The position numbers were made by a program, and so were the translations under genes. Below the pieces are notes generated by a model. The model searched no databases, was not told the DNA's origin, and worked only from the letters and a program-made list of their open reading frames with translations. DNA of 33,798 nucleotides, from NCBI GenBank assembly GCA_945872375.1, contig CAMBYR010000002.1, positions 1 through 33,798 of the forward strand, written 5' to 3'. Positions 16,828 through 24,941 of the stretch are shown piece by piece. The stretch comes from an uncultured Blautia sp. (GTDB lineage Bacteria; Bacillota; Clostridia; Lachnospirales; Lachnospiraceae). Numbering within the stretch: position 1 is the first letter of the stretch; each line of letters starts with the position of its first letter.

Positions 16828-16956
16828 GGGATATCCCGCGAGGCGTTTTCATGCATTTATGCATGAAAATCCCGAGACATACAAGCAAAAATCCCATCGC
16901 CGCAGGTGATTTTACATGGATTTTTGCTCGTAACTGTGAAGAAACTGAACAGTTAC
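16828..16956 (+). repeat. Three-hairpin leader element upstream of the G1P dehydrogenase gene
   Basis: This 129-bp stretch is nearly all inverted repeats: GGGATATCCC (16828-16837); TTTTCATGCAT / ATGCATGAAAA (16846-16869); AGCAAAAATCC / GGATTTTTGCT (16884-16894 with 16918-16928, 11 perfect pairs); and GTAACTGT / ACAGTTAC (16930-16956). The last hairpin is a member of a 27-nt family also found at 25399 and 25817. It fits no riboswitch class that I recognise. Either a dispersed composite repeat inserted in the leader or a regulatory RNA structure. Confidence 0.7.
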
Positions 16957-16987
16957 CATATAGAAAAGTCAGGAGGAGAAAAGAAAC

Positions 16988-18268
16988 ATGCGAGTCGATA
17001 CGGATGATTTTGGCCGACCTTGCAGGTGCGGTAGGGAGCACCACGTAGACGTTAAGGAAATTGTAATTGAGGCAGGAGCAGCAGATGCTCTGGAAGAAGC
17101 CATGGCAGAGGGATATCTCAAGGAGTACATCTCTCCGCTTCTGATCTGTGACACCAATACCTATCAGGCCACAGAGGAACTTCTGGAAGAAATATATGAC
17201 CGATGTCAGGTTCTTGTTCTGGATGCAGAAGGGCTTCATGCTGATAACTATGCAGTGGAAATTGTGGAAAATAACATGGAGGACGATATTGATCTGATTC
17301 TTGCCGTAGGGGGAGGAACCATTCATGATATCAGCCGTTATGTGGCTTCACAATACCGGATTCCCTTTGTTTCCGTGCCGACCGCAGCAAGTGTGGATGG
17401 GTTCGTATCTACGGTAGCGGCAATGACATGGGACGGACTGAAGAAAACCGTTCCGGCGGCGGCGCCTTTGGCCGTATTTGCTGATACCAGAATTTTCGCA
17501 AAGGCACCCGGGCGTTTAAATGCTTCGGGAGTATCTGATTTATTTGGAAAATACATTTGCCTGGCAGACTGGAAGATTTCCAGACTTCTGACGGGAGAAT
17601 ATTATTGTGAATATGTCACGGAGCTTGAAGAAAAAGCGCTCCGTACTGTAAAATCCTGTCTGCGTGATATCGCGCAGGGAGACGAGGACAGCTGCGAAAA
17701 CCTGATGTATGCACTGATCCTTTCAGGACTGGCCATGCAGATGGTGGGTAACTCCCGCCCGGCCTCCTGTGCGGAACATCACCTTTCGCATCTCTGGGAG
17801 ATGGAGGTAATCAACCCGCATCTGGATGCGCTTCATGGAGAAAAGGTTTCCGTGGGGACCATGGTGGTGCTGGAAGAGTACAAGAAAATTGCACATGCCA
17901 TCCGAAAAGGACGGTGCCATGTGGTGCCCTGGCAGGGACTGGAGACGGAGCTTCTTGAGGAAACCTTTGGCAAAAAGGGAATTCTTGAGGGGATTCTGAA
18001 AGAAAATGAACCGGAGCTTCTGGAAAAAGTGGATCCCTCCAGGCTGGAGGAGGCACTTGAGGACATTGCAGATATCATTGATGATCTTCCGGAAGAACGG
18101 GAGATGGAACATATGCTGGAAAAGGCCGGATGCTGCAGGACTCTTGGCGATATCGGCCTGAAAGAGGAGATCCGGGAAAAAAGCCTGGCACTGGCTCCTT
18201 ATGTGCGCAGAAGGCTGAGCCTGCTCCGGATAAGGAAAATGCTGAAAATTGAGGGAGAAAGCGTATGA
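16988..18268 (+). CDS. egsA: sn-glycerol-1-phosphate dehydrogenase (EgsA/AraM type)
   Basis: 426 residues. The family reduces dihydroxyacetone phosphate to sn-glycerol-1-phosphate with NAD(P)H; in Bacillus the product feeds heptaprenylglyceryl phosphate. Motifs: [19 protein letters not shown] (nucleotide-binding glycine loop), [15 protein letters not shown], then the metal-ligand region [12 protein letters not shown] and [10 protein letters not shown]. The N-terminus has a Cys/His-containing [17 protein letters not shown] segment typical of clostridial members. AGGAGGAG precedes the ATG at good spacing. It overlaps ispF by 4 bp, so an operon with an isoprenoid gene is clear; a G1P dehydrogenase beside isoprenoid synthesis fits prenyl-glyceryl lipid chemistry, but no G1P prenyltransferase is in the window. 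Confidence 0.9.
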   Translation: MRVDTDDFGRPCRCGREHHVDVKEIVIEAGAADALEEAMAEGYLKEYISPLLICDTNTYQATEELLEEIYDRCQVLVLDAEGLHADNYAVEIVENNMEDDIDLILAVGGGTIHDISRYVASQYRIPFVSVPTAASVDGFVSTVAAMTWDGLKKTVPAAAPLAVFADTRIFAKAPGRLNASGVSDLFGKYICLADWKISRLLTGEYYCEYVTELEEKALRTVKSCLRDIAQGDEDSCENLMYALILSGLAMQMVGNSRPASCAEHHLSHLWEMEVINPHLDALHGEKVSVGTMVVLEEYKKIAHAIRKGRCHVVPWQGLETELLEETFGKKGILEGILKENEPELLEKVDPSRLEEALEDIADIIDDLPEEREMEHMLEKAGCCRTLGDIGLKEEIREKSLALAPYVRRRLSLLRIRKMLKIEGESV

Positions 18269-18738
18269 GAATCGGAATGGGATATGATGTGCACAGGCTG
18301 ACAGAAGGAAGGGATCTGATCCTGGGCGGTGTGAAGATCGAATGGGAAAAGGGGCTGTTGGGACATTCGGATGCGGATGTTCTGATTCATGCCGTGATGG
18401 ATGCACTCCTGGGAGCAGCTGCTCTGGGAGATATCGGAAAACACTTTCCGGATACGGATCCTGCATATAAGGGAATCTCAAGCATTCTTCTTTTGAAGCA
18501 TGTGGCAAATCTCCTGAAAGAAAACGGATATACGGTAGGGAACATCGATGCCACGATCATTGCCCAGAAACCGAAGATGGCGCCGCATATTCCAAAGATG
18601 CGGGAGAATATGGCGGATGCCATGGGAATCCCGGCGGACAGGCTGAATATCAAGGCAACAACGGAAGAAGGACTGGGCTTTACCGGACGGGGCGAGGGTA
18701 TCGCTTCTCAGGCAGTCTGCCTTCTGGAAGAAATATAA
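18265..18738 (+). CDS. ispF: 2-C-methyl-D-erythritol 2,4-cyclodiphosphate synthase
   Basis: 157 residues, the usual length. It converts CDP-ME 2-phosphate to the cyclodiphosphate in the MEP isoprenoid pathway as a homotrimer. The metal ligands are visible: GYDVHRL near the start and the His of [21 protein letters not shown] and [17 protein letters not shown] are family signatures. The ATG lies inside the end of egsA (ATGA overlap), and cysS follows after 18 bp. Confidence 0.96.
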   Translation: MRIGMGYDVHRLTEGRDLILGGVKIEWEKGLLGHSDADVLIHAVMDALLGAAALGDIGKHFPDTDPAYKGISSILLLKHVANLLKENGYTVGNIDATIIAQKPKMAPHIPKMRENMADAMGIPADRLNIKATTEEGLGFTGRGEGIASQAVCLLEEI

Positions 18739-18756
18739 AACTGGAGGAAATGAAAG

Positions 18757-20166
18757 ATGAAACTGTTTAATACTCTTACCCGGAGAAAAGAGGAATTTGT
18801 ACCTCTGGAAGAGGGAAAAGTCCGGATGTATGTATGCGGACCAACCGTATATAATCTGATTCACATCGGAAACGCACGCCCCATGATCATATTTGATACG
18901 GTGCGCCGCTATATGGAATATAAAGGTTATGAAGTAAATTACGTTTCCAATTTTACCGACGTGGATGACAAGATCATTAAAAAAGCCATCGAAGAAGGCG
19001 TCAGCGCAGAGGAAATTTCCACCCGTTATATTGCAGAATGCAAAAAGGATATGGAAGGCATGAATGTAAAACCTGCCACAACCCATCCTCTGGCAACCCA
19101 GGAGATCGATGGAATGATCGAGATGATCCGGACACTGATCGATAAGGGCTATGCTTATCCGGCAGCAGACGGTACGGTTTATTTCCGCGTCAAGAATTTT
19201 AAAGAGTATGGAAAGCTTTCTCATAAAAATCTGGATGATCTTCAGTCCGGTTTCCGTGCTTTGCAGGTATCCGGTGAGGAACAGAAAGAGGATCCCATGG
19301 ATTTTGTACTCTGGAAGCCAAAGAAAGAGGGAGAGCCTTTCTGGACGTCTCCATGGTGTGACGGACGTCCGGGATGGCATATTGAGTGCTCTGTAATGTC
19401 AAAGAAATATCTTGGAGAAGAAATTGATATCCATGCAGGAGGGGAGGATCTGATCTTCCCGCACCACGAAAATGAAATCGCTCAGAGCGAATGCTGTAAT
19501 GGAAAAATCTTTGCAAAGTACTGGATGCACAATGCATTTTTAAATATCGACAACAAAAAAATGTCCAAATCTCTGGGCAATTTCCGCACTGTCCGCGAGA
19601 TCAGCCAGCAGTATGATCTTCAGGTGCTTCGTTTCTTCATGCTGAATGCCCATTACAGAAGTCCGCTGAATTTCAGCGCAGATCTGATGGAGGCATCCAA
19701 GAATGCGCTTGAGCGTATTGTGGAAGCCGGTGCGCGCCTGAAAGACCGCATCGCTGCTGCATCCGTGGAAGCTGCTTCGGAAAGTGAAAAGGAACTTCTG
19801 AAAACAGCAGAATCCTTCACGGCAAAATTTGAAGAGGCCATGGATGATGACTTTAATACGGCTGATGCGCTTGCTGCCGTATTTGAACTGGTCAAATTCG
19901 CCAACACCAATGTGACGGAAGGGGCATCCCGTGAGATGGCATCCGCTGTCTATGAACAGCTTATCAGGCTTTGTGACATCCTGGGCCTGATTGTAGAGCG
20001 TAAAGAAGAAATTCTCGACCAGGAAATCGAAGACCTGATTGCAGAGCGTCAGGCTGCAAGAAAAGAGAAGAACTTCGCAAGAGCAGATGAAATTCGTGAC
20101 CTGCTTCTGGAAAAGGGAATTATTCTCAAGGATACCCGAGAAGGAGTAAAATGGACACGAGCATAA
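18757..20166 (+). CDS. cysS: Cysteine--tRNA ligase
   Basis: 469 residues. Class I synthetase charging tRNA-Cys. It has VCGPTVYNLIHIGNARP (the zinc Cys and HIGH-type motif), the further zinc ligands in WHIECSVMS and FPHHENEIAQ, and KMSKSLGN. The C-terminal helical tRNA-binding part ends with RAARKEKNFARADEIRD, typical of the family. GGAGG lies 8 bp upstream of ATG. There is no T-box leader directly before it, which fits its internal place in the operon. Its last 16 bp overlap mrnC. Confidence 0.97.
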   Translation: MKLFNTLTRRKEEFVPLEEGKVRMYVCGPTVYNLIHIGNARPMIIFDTVRRYMEYKGYEVNYVSNFTDVDDKIIKKAIEEGVSAEEISTRYIAECKKDMEGMNVKPATTHPLATQEIDGMIEMIRTLIDKGYAYPAADGTVYFRVKNFKEYGKLSHKNLDDLQSGFRALQVSGEEQKEDPMDFVLWKPKKEGEPFWTSPWCDGRPGWHIECSVMSKKYLGEEIDIHAGGEDLIFPHHENEIAQSECCNGKIFAKYWMHNAFLNIDNKKMSKSLGNFRTVREISQQYDLQVLRFFMLNAHYRSPLNFSADLMEASKNALERIVEAGARLKDRIAAASVEAASESEKELLKTAESFTAKFEEAMDDDFNTADALAAVFELVKFANTNVTEGASREMASAVYEQLIRLCDILGLIVERKEEILDQEIEDLIAERQAARKEKNFARADEIRDLLLEKGIILKDTREGVKWTRA

Positions 20167-20576
20167 ATTTTTTGAAAGAGATGTTTCAGCTGGAGGATAG
20201 GGACTTACGGACCTATTCTCCTTTAACGCTTGCTTATATCGGAGACGGGATCTATGATCTGGTGATCCGGACCATTCTGGTAAAAAAGGGAAACTGTCCG
20301 GTGAATCAGCTTCACAGACGTGCCAGCAGTCTGGTAAAGGCTTCGGCACAGTCGGCCATGATGGAGATCCTGGAGCCTGTGCTTACCGAGGAAGAGCATA
20401 GCGTATACCGAAGGGGCAGAAATGCTCATTCTGCAACCATGGCAAAAAATGCGACCATGGCGGATTATCGAAGAGCGACAGGCTTTGAGGCACTTATGGG
20501 CTATCTGTATTTAAAAGAAGACTATCAGAGAATGCTGGAGCTGATCCGGCTTGGATTGGGAGAGGAGAAATTATGA
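20151..20576 (+). CDS. mrnC: Mini-ribonuclease III (23S rRNA maturation)
   Basis: 141 residues. An RNase III catalytic domain without a double-stranded-RNA-binding domain; in Bacillus it trims both ends of 23S rRNA precursors. It shows SPLTLAYIGDGIYDLVIR, holding the catalytic Asp, and a C-terminal ATGFEALMGYLYL with the catalytic Glu. The ATG sits in the 3' end of cysS, and its own end overlaps rlmB by 4 bp, so translation is coupled. Neighbour order cysS-mrnC-rlmB is conserved in Firmicutes. Confidence 0.95.
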   Translation: MDTSINFLKEMFQLEDRDLRTYSPLTLAYIGDGIYDLVIRTILVKKGNCPVNQLHRRASSLVKASAQSAMMEILEPVLTEEEHSVYRRGRNAHSATMAKNATMADYRRATGFEALMGYLYLKEDYQRMLELIRLGLGEEKL

Positions 20577-21307
20577 GTGAACAGATTGAAGGACGCAATG
20601 CGGTTCTGGAAGCATTTCGTTCCGGAAAAAGTGTGGATAAACTGTTCCTTCTGGACGGCTGCCAGGATGGCCCTGTGCGTACGATCGCCAGGGAAGCACG
20701 GAAAAAAGATACCATTGTCACCTATGTTTCCAGGGAACGTCTGGATCAGTTAAGCCAGACCGGTGCCCATCAGGGAGTGATCGCCCAAGTAGCTGCTTAT
20801 GAGTATGCTTCCGTGGAGGATATTCTTGCAAAGGCAGCGGAAAAAGGAGAACCTCCGTTTATTTTTATTCTGGATAATATTGAGGATCCCCATAATCTTG
20901 GCGCAATCATTCGTACAGCAAACCTGGCCGGGGCACATGGAGTGATCATTCCCAAACGCCATGCGGCAGGCCTTACTTCCACTGTGGCAAAAACATCTGC
21001 AGGAGCTCTGATGTATACACCTGTTGCAAAGGTGACAAATCTTGGGAGAACCATTGATGAACTGAAAAAAGAGGGAATCTGGTTTGTATGCGCGGATATG
21101 GGAGGAGAAACCATGTATCGCGTAAACCTTACCGGGCCGATCGGTCTTGTGGTTGGAAACGAAGGGGAGGGCGTCAGCCGTCTGATCCGTGAAAAATGTG
21201 ATTTTACAGCATCCATTCCTATGAAGGGAGATATTGACTCGCTGAATGCATCTGTGGCGGCAGGTGTTCTCGCCTATGAAATTGTGAGACAGCGTCTGAA
21301 TGCCTGA
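20573..21307 (+). CDS. rlmB: 23S rRNA 2'-O-ribose methyltransferase, RlmB/TrmH (SpoU) family
   Basis: 244 residues. SPOUT-fold, SAM-dependent methylation of the 2'-OH of G2251 in 23S rRNA is the usual RlmB role. The N-terminal substrate-binding domain begins EQIEGRNAVLEAFRSG. The knotted catalytic part shows LDNIEDPHNLGAIIRTANLAGA (motif 1 with Asn and Arg), then VGNEGEGVSRLIREKCD (motif 2) and IPMKGDIDSLNASVAAGVL (motif 3). It overlaps mrnC by 4 bp; in Bacillus yacP separates the equivalent gene from sigH, but here only 53 bp lie between them. Confidence 0.95.
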   Translation: MSEQIEGRNAVLEAFRSGKSVDKLFLLDGCQDGPVRTIAREARKKDTIVTYVSRERLDQLSQTGAHQGVIAQVAAYEYASVEDILAKAAEKGEPPFIFILDNIEDPHNLGAIIRTANLAGAHGVIIPKRHAAGLTSTVAKTSAGALMYTPVAKVTNLGRTIDELKKEGIWFVCADMGGETMYRVNLTGPIGLVVGNEGEGVSRLIREKCDFTASIPMKGDIDSLNASVAAGVLAYEIVRQRLNA

Positions 21308-21360
21308 GGACACCTTCCTTCATATCCGCCTGTGAGAAAGAAAAGGGGAAAAGCGTCAGA

Positions 21361-22074
21361 ATGGAAACAGAAGCGATCCGTTATGAGGAATGCTCAGACG
21401 AAGAGCTGATTCTTCGGGAACGTCAGGGTGAGCGGGAAATCACCGATTATCTGGTGGAAAAATATAAAGAGCTTGTGCGTATCCGGGCACATACCATGTA
21501 TCTTATGGGCGGAGAAAAGGACGATCTGATCCAGGAGGGGATGATTGGCCTTTTTAAAGCTGTCCGGGATTACCAGCCGAACCGTGATACGTCCTTCCGG
21601 ACCTTTGCCGCTCTTTGTATTGACAGGCAGCTTTATACTGCAATCCAGGGCTGCCACCGTCAGAAGCACCTTCCTCTGAATACGTATGTTCCTCTTGATG
21701 CCGGGGAGGACTCTGTTCTGCAGGATCACTGGTCGGAAAATCCTGAGACGATTATGATCGACCGGGAAAATGCGGAAACTCTGATGCAGGGAATTCGAAA
21801 AATGCTGAGTCCCATGGAAAATCAGGTGCTTACGTATTATCTGGACGGATACACTTATATGCAGATGGGTGAATTTCTGAATAAATCACCAAAATCCATG
21901 TACAATGCTCTTCAGAGAATTCGTGAAAAGATCAGAAATTATCTGGAACATCTGAAAAGCGCAGAACAGAATCAAAGAGGAACAGAAACAGAACCTCAGA
22001 GAAAACGTGCAGAAAAAGAGAAAGAAGAAAAAGAGAAAAAAGAGAAAATACAAAAAAATGAAAATAAGGGTTGA
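21361..22074 (+). CDS. sigH: RNA polymerase sigma factor SigH-like (sporulation/stationary phase)
   Basis: 237 residues. Region 2 is present (ELVRIRAHTMYLMGGEKDDL, QEGMIGLFKAVRDYQPNRDT, SFRTFAALCIDRQL) and region 4 (LSPMENQVLTYYLDGYTYMQ, then an HTH with SPKSMYNALQRIREKI). Position after rlmB matches sigH in Bacillus and Clostridia, where it directs early sporulation genes including spo0A. After the HTH helix there is an extra tail of about 38 residues very rich in Lys, Glu and Gln, which SigH proteins usually lack. GGGGAAAAG serves as RBS. Its stop codon lies within the -35 box of the tRNA promoter. Confidence 0.9.
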   Translation: METEAIRYEECSDEELILRERQGEREITDYLVEKYKELVRIRAHTMYLMGGEKDDLIQEGMIGLFKAVRDYQPNRDTSFRTFAALCIDRQLYTAIQGCHRQKHLPLNTYVPLDAGEDSVLQDHWSENPETIMIDRENAETLMQGIRKMLSPMENQVLTYYLDGYTYMQMGEFLNKSPKSMYNALQRIREKIRNYLEHLKSAEQNQRGTETEPQRKRAEKEKEEKEKKEKIQKNENKG

Positions 22075-22099
22075 CATTTTCTTTTTCATCTGGTAATAT
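22071..22099 (+). promoter_or_regulatory. tRNA-Thr promoter overlapping the sigH stop codon
   Basis: TTGACA (22071-22076), 17 bp, TAATAT (22094-22099). The sigH TGA is part of the -35 box. The leader contains a small hairpin AGCGGT-AAAT-ACCGCT before the tRNA. Confidence 0.8.
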
Positions 22100-22139
22100 A
22101 ATCAACTGTGAGCGGTAAATACCGCTTCAAAAGAAAGTT

Positions 22140-22212
22140 GCTGCTGTGGCTCAGTCGGTAGAGCGTCGCCTTGGTAAGGCGGAGGTCACGGGTTCAATTC
22201 CCGTCAGCAGCT
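22140..22212 (+). tRNA. tRNA-Thr (anticodon GGT)
   Basis: 73 nt cloverleaf. Acceptor GCTGCTG pairs with CAGCAGC; D-arm GCTCAGTCGGTAGAGC; anticodon arm TCGCC-TTGGTAA-GGCGG with anticodon GGT; T-arm ACGGG-TTCAATT-CCCGT. The discriminator base is T and CCA is not encoded. A T-tract follows at once and may help termination. Confidence 0.95.
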
Positions 22213-22230
22213 TTTTTCATGCCCAAAATT

Positions 22231-22396
22231 CCTAGTACATCGTATCTTAAATAACTAGACCGAATACTTGCCCGTTTTTCCGATAGCACCATTCAAAAAG
22301 CCTCGTCGTAGCCCACTACGCCTGCGTTTTTTGAATAGCACTCTCAAAAAAACGTTCTGCGTATTAGTCCAGTTATTTTGCGAACGATGTACTAGG
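22231..22396. mobile_element. 166-bp palindromic, gene-free inverted-repeat element (MITE-like)
   Basis: The ends CCTAGTACATCG and CGATGTACTAGG are perfect 12-bp inverted repeats. Complementarity continues inward almost the whole length: AATAACTAGAC with GTCCAGTTATT, CGAATACTTGCCCGTTTTT with AAAAACGTTCTGCGTATTA, and a central ATTCAAAAA...TTTTTTGAAT arm containing CGTAG-CCCA-CTACG. No ORF lies inside. No clear target-site duplication is visible. It sits 18 bp after tRNA-Thr. Most likely a dispersed small non-autonomous element or a large hairpin RNA repeat. Confidence 0.65.
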
Positions 22397-22439
22397 TTTT
22401 ATGCGGCTTTCCAGACTTGAGAAAATTTTGGAAGTTCAA

Positions 22440-22463
22440 AAGGTAATCAAAAAGGTAATCAAA
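22440..22463. repeat. Tandem 12-bp repeat near the tRNA
   Basis: AAGGTAATCAAA occurs twice head to tail. Such short repeats are seen at integrase arm or att regions near tRNA genes, but no integrase is in the window. The rest of 22397-22570 shows nothing else that I can support. Confidence 0.6.
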
Positions 22464-22573
22464 CATGTGTTTGGGCTATTTTTAGAAGGGAGAAGTGGCA
22501 TAGCTTCCGCAAAAAAACGAATAGTTATGGATAAAACAACACAAAACTGTTTAAAACCTCGGGAAAGATTTTA

Positions 22574-22602
22574 TTGTGATTTTTGAAGAGATATGATATA
22601 TT
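22574..22602 (+). promoter_or_regulatory. Promoter of the antisense antitoxin RNA
   Basis: TTGTGA (22574-22579), 17 bp, TATATT (22597-22602), reading toward the toxin gene's 3' end. Confidence 0.6.
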
Positions 22603-22608
22603 ATAGAT

Positions 22609-22707
22609 AAAGGGAGAGCCATAGAAGCGGCTACCCTCTCAAAAAACAACTAACTACAACATTTTATGCATAGCCGTCACTAGTGCGAGTAGTGGCGGCT
22701 ATTTTCT
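22609..22707 (+). ncRNA. Putative type I antitoxin RNA
   Basis: About 100 nt between a promoter and a strong terminator with no ORF. It starts with a GAGAG...CTCTC hairpin (22614-22640) and has an unstructured AAAAAACAACTAACTACAAC middle. Its end overlaps the toxin stop codon on the other strand, so it would pair with the 3' part of the toxin mRNA, as in RatA/TxpA-type and Fst-type systems. Boundaries are inferred, not measured. Confidence 0.6.
22671..22707 (+). terminator. Terminator of the antitoxin RNA
   Basis: TAGCCGTCACTA pairs with TAGTGGCGGCTA (12 pairs including one G-U) around GTGCGAG, followed by TTTTCT. Confidence 0.8.
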
Positions 22708-22788
22708 ACCCTTGAAGATTGTGTAACACAATCCAACAAGAGCAACAATGAAGATACAAAACTGAATCAAATCAGAATATGTAACCAT
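22699..22788 (-). CDS. Small hydrophobic type I toxin (holin-like/Fst-like peptide)
   Basis: 29 residues: MVTYSDLIQ, one membrane helix (FCIFIVALVGLCYTIF), and a basic end KGRK. This is the layout of holin-like type I toxins of Firmicutes that depolarise the membrane. On the minus strand AAGGAGGG lies 7 bp before the ATG; CCCTCC upstream can pair with the GGAGGG and hide the RBS, another feature of these loci. A longer in-frame start at 22887 is less likely because the RBS fits only the short form. A promoter and a convergent antisense RNA complete the module. Confidence 0.72.
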   Translation of the reverse strand: MVTYSDLIQFCIFIVALVGLCYTIFKGRK

Positions 22789-22877
22789 TGGCAAGCCCTC
22801 CTTCCTATAGTCTGGAGGGTTAGCCCCTCCGGTGAAAGAGGGTAAGCCGCCTTGTTTCCATGGTCTCCCATGGAGAT

Positions 22878-22906
22878 AGTATATCATAGAACAAAATGTA
22901 CATCAA
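22878..22906 (-). promoter_or_regulatory. Toxin promoter
   Basis: On the minus strand TTGATG (22906-22901), 17 bp, TATACT (22883-22878). The start near 22871 gives a leader of about 80 nt that begins with a CCATGG-GAGA-CCATGG-type hairpin. Confidence 0.7.
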
Positions 22907-23055
22907 TAATATTCTGGAAGTGTTGTACAGATCACCGGGAAATCAGGAACAGATCAGAAATATCATAACGGCAGCAGGCTGCCGGAGCGTGTTACTGAAC
23001 GAAGTGAACAATTTTTTCAATGATCCGGAAAAAAATCATATAGTCTCTTTAAAAA

Positions 23056-23084
23056 TAGGACAGTTTATGATAAAATAACACTTT
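23056..23084 (+). promoter_or_regulatory. Possible glnS promoter and leader hairpin
   Basis: TTTAAA, about 17 bp, TAAAAT just upstream of the leader; the -35 is weak. The leader holds ATTGCGC-AGAAGAAA-GCGCAAT (about 23103-23124). No T-box features (specifier loop, TGGNACC bulge) are visible. The rest of 22907-23050 has no feature I can defend apart from a doubtful 60-codon ORF. Confidence 0.4.
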
Positions 23085-23145
23085 AACAGAGCTTATTACA
23101 GAATTGCGCAGAAGAAAGCGCAATAGAGACTCAGGAGGGCGAGAA

Positions 23146-24813
23146 ATGGAGAATGAAACTGTTTCCAAGAATTTTATAGAAAATATTATCGATAAGGATC
23201 TGGCAGAGGGCGTTTATGACACCGTGCATACGCGTTTTCCGCCGGAACCAAATGGTTATCTTCATATCGGCCATGCAAAATCTATTTTGCTGAATTATGG
23301 ACTTGCAAAAGAATACAACGGCAAATTCAATATGCGTTTTGACGATACCAACCCGACGAAAGAAAAAACGGAGTTCGTAGAATCAATCAAGGAAGATATC
23401 AAATGGTTGGGAGCAGACTGGGAAGACAGACTGTTCTTTGCTTCGGATTATTTTGACCAGATGTATGAGGCAGCGGTAAAGCTGATCAAAAAAGGCAAAG
23501 CATATGTTTGTGATCTGACAGCGGATGAGATCCGTGAATATCGCGGTACCCTGAAAGAACCAGGCAAAGAAAGTCCCTGGAGAAACCGCAGCATAGAAGA
23601 AAATCTGAAGCTTTTTGAAGAAATGAAAAACGGTGTTTATGAGGATGGAACCAAGGTACTTCGTGCAAAAATCGATATGGCTTCTCCGAATATGAATATG
23701 CGTGATCCTGTTATTTATCGTGTAGCGCATATGGCACACCACAATACAGGTGATAAATGGTGCATCTATCCGATGTATGATTTTGCGCATCCCATCGAGG
23801 ATGCCATCGAAGGCATCACACATTCCATCTGTACTCTGGAGTTTGAGGATCACAGACCGCTTTACAACTGGGTTGTTCAGGAACTGGAGTATCCGCATCC
23901 GCCAAAACAGATTGAGTTTGCAAAGCTTTATCTGACCAACGTGGTAACTGGCAAGCGTTATATTAAAAAACTGGTGGAGGAAGGCATTGTAGATGGCTGG
24001 GATGATCCGCGCCTTGTTTCCATCGCTGCACTTCGCCGCCGCGGATACACACCGGAATCCATTCAGAAATTTGTGGATCTCTGTGGTGTGGCAAAGGCAA
24101 ACAGCTCCGTGGATTATGCAATGCTGGAGTACTGTATCCGTGAGGATCTTAAGCTGAAACGTGCCCGTATGATGGCAGTCCTGGATCCGGTTCGTCTTGT
24201 AATTGACAATTATCCGGAAGGCCAGGTGGAATATCTGGAAGCTCCAAACAATATGGAAAACGAAGAGCTGGGAACCAGGAAGATTCCTTTCGGAAGAGAG
24301 CTCTTTATTGAAAGAGACGACTTTATGGTGGATCCGCCGAAAAAATATAAACGTATGTTTGTAGGAACGGAAGTACGTCTGATGAACGCATATTTTGTTA
24401 CCTGTACCGGTTTTGAAGCAGATGATGACGGTACGGTTCATACGGTTCACTGCACCTACGATCCGGATACCAAAGGAGGAAACGCTCCGGATGGCCGCAA
24501 GGTAAAAGGAACAATTCACTGGGTAGAAGCAACCCAGGCCGGAAAAGCAGAAGTGCGTCTTTATGAGAATATTGTAGATGAGGAAAAAGGAGTATATAAT
24601 AAAGAGGACGGAAGCCTCAATGTAAATCCTAATTCCCTGACAAAGGTAACTGCTTATGTGGAGCCTGCTCTGATGGAAGCAAAAGGATATGACAGTTTCC
24701 AGTTTGTACGAAACGGATTTTTCTGTGCCGATATCCGCGATTCCAGAGATGGTGCGCCTGTGTTTAACAGAATTGTATCACTGAAAAGCTCCTTCAAGCT
24801 TCCAAAGGCCTGA
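23146..24813 (+). CDS. glnS: Glutamine--tRNA ligase
   Basis: 555 residues. Class I enzyme that charges tRNA-Gln directly with glutamine. [17 protein letters not shown] is the HIGH region; [30 protein letters not shown] and GWDDPRL are GlnRS signatures that separate it from GluRS. The KMSKS-like loop is divergent ([16 protein letters not shown]), keeping the Lys-Arg. The C-terminal beta-barrel anticodon-binding part ends with [20 protein letters not shown] lies 7 bp before ATG 23146, which is preferred to an upstream start adding 14 basic residues. Many Gram-positive bacteria use the GatCAB transamidation route instead, so a direct GlnRS marks this lineage. Confidence 0.95.
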   Translation: MENETVSKNFIENIIDKDLAEGVYDTVHTRFPPEPNGYLHIGHAKSILLNYGLAKEYNGKFNMRFDDTNPTKEKTEFVESIKEDIKWLGADWEDRLFFASDYFDQMYEAAVKLIKKGKAYVCDLTADEIREYRGTLKEPGKESPWRNRSIEENLKLFEEMKNGVYEDGTKVLRAKIDMASPNMNMRDPVIYRVAHMAHHNTGDKWCIYPMYDFAHPIEDAIEGITHSICTLEFEDHRPLYNWVVQELEYPHPPKQIEFAKLYLTNVVTGKRYIKKLVEEGIVDGWDDPRLVSIAALRRRGYTPESIQKFVDLCGVAKANSSVDYAMLEYCIREDLKLKRARMMAVLDPVRLVIDNYPEGQVEYLEAPNNMENEELGTRKIPFGRELFIERDDFMVDPPKKYKRMFVGTEVRLMNAYFVTCTGFEADDDGTVHTVHCTYDPDTKGGNAPDGRKVKGTIHWVEATQAGKAEVRLYENIVDEEKGVYNKEDGSLNVNPNSLTKVTAYVEPALMEAKGYDSFQFVRNGFFCADIRDSRDGAPVFNRIVSLKSSFKLPKA

Positions 24814-24844
24814 AAATTCCCGGACGGGAAAATAAATGGTATAT

Positions 24845-24882
24845 CAAAGAGAAACGGCGGTGCTCCGCCTTCTCTTTGTTTA
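24845..24882 (+). terminator. Terminator of glnS
   Basis: CAAAGAGAA pairs with TTCTCTTTG, with an inner GGCGG-TGCT-CCGCC stem, followed by TTTAT. Confidence 0.85.
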
Positions 24883-24941
24883 TAAAAGCCGGTAAAAGCA
24901 GCCGGACGTAAAACTCATGAACCAATGTGGAGGGTAAAAAC

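Noticed and set aside
22213-22230. Attachment site of an integrated element at tRNA-Thr
   Set aside because: No duplicate of the tRNA 3' end and no integrase in the window.
22401-22586. 61-codon plus-strand ORF after the palindromic element
   Set aside because: No ribosome binding site, it starts only 5 bp after the repeat element, its 3' end covers the antitoxin promoter, and no family is recognisable.
22896-23078. 60-codon plus-strand ORF before glnS
   Set aside because: Its start overlaps the minus-strand toxin promoter, no RBS is present, and composition gives no family.
23050-23145. T-box riboswitch before glnS
   Set aside because: No specifier loop or TGGNACC-type antiterminator bulge seen; only a short hairpin.
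23383-24519. 378-codon minus-strand ORF
   Set aside because: Antisense to glnS, shadow composition.
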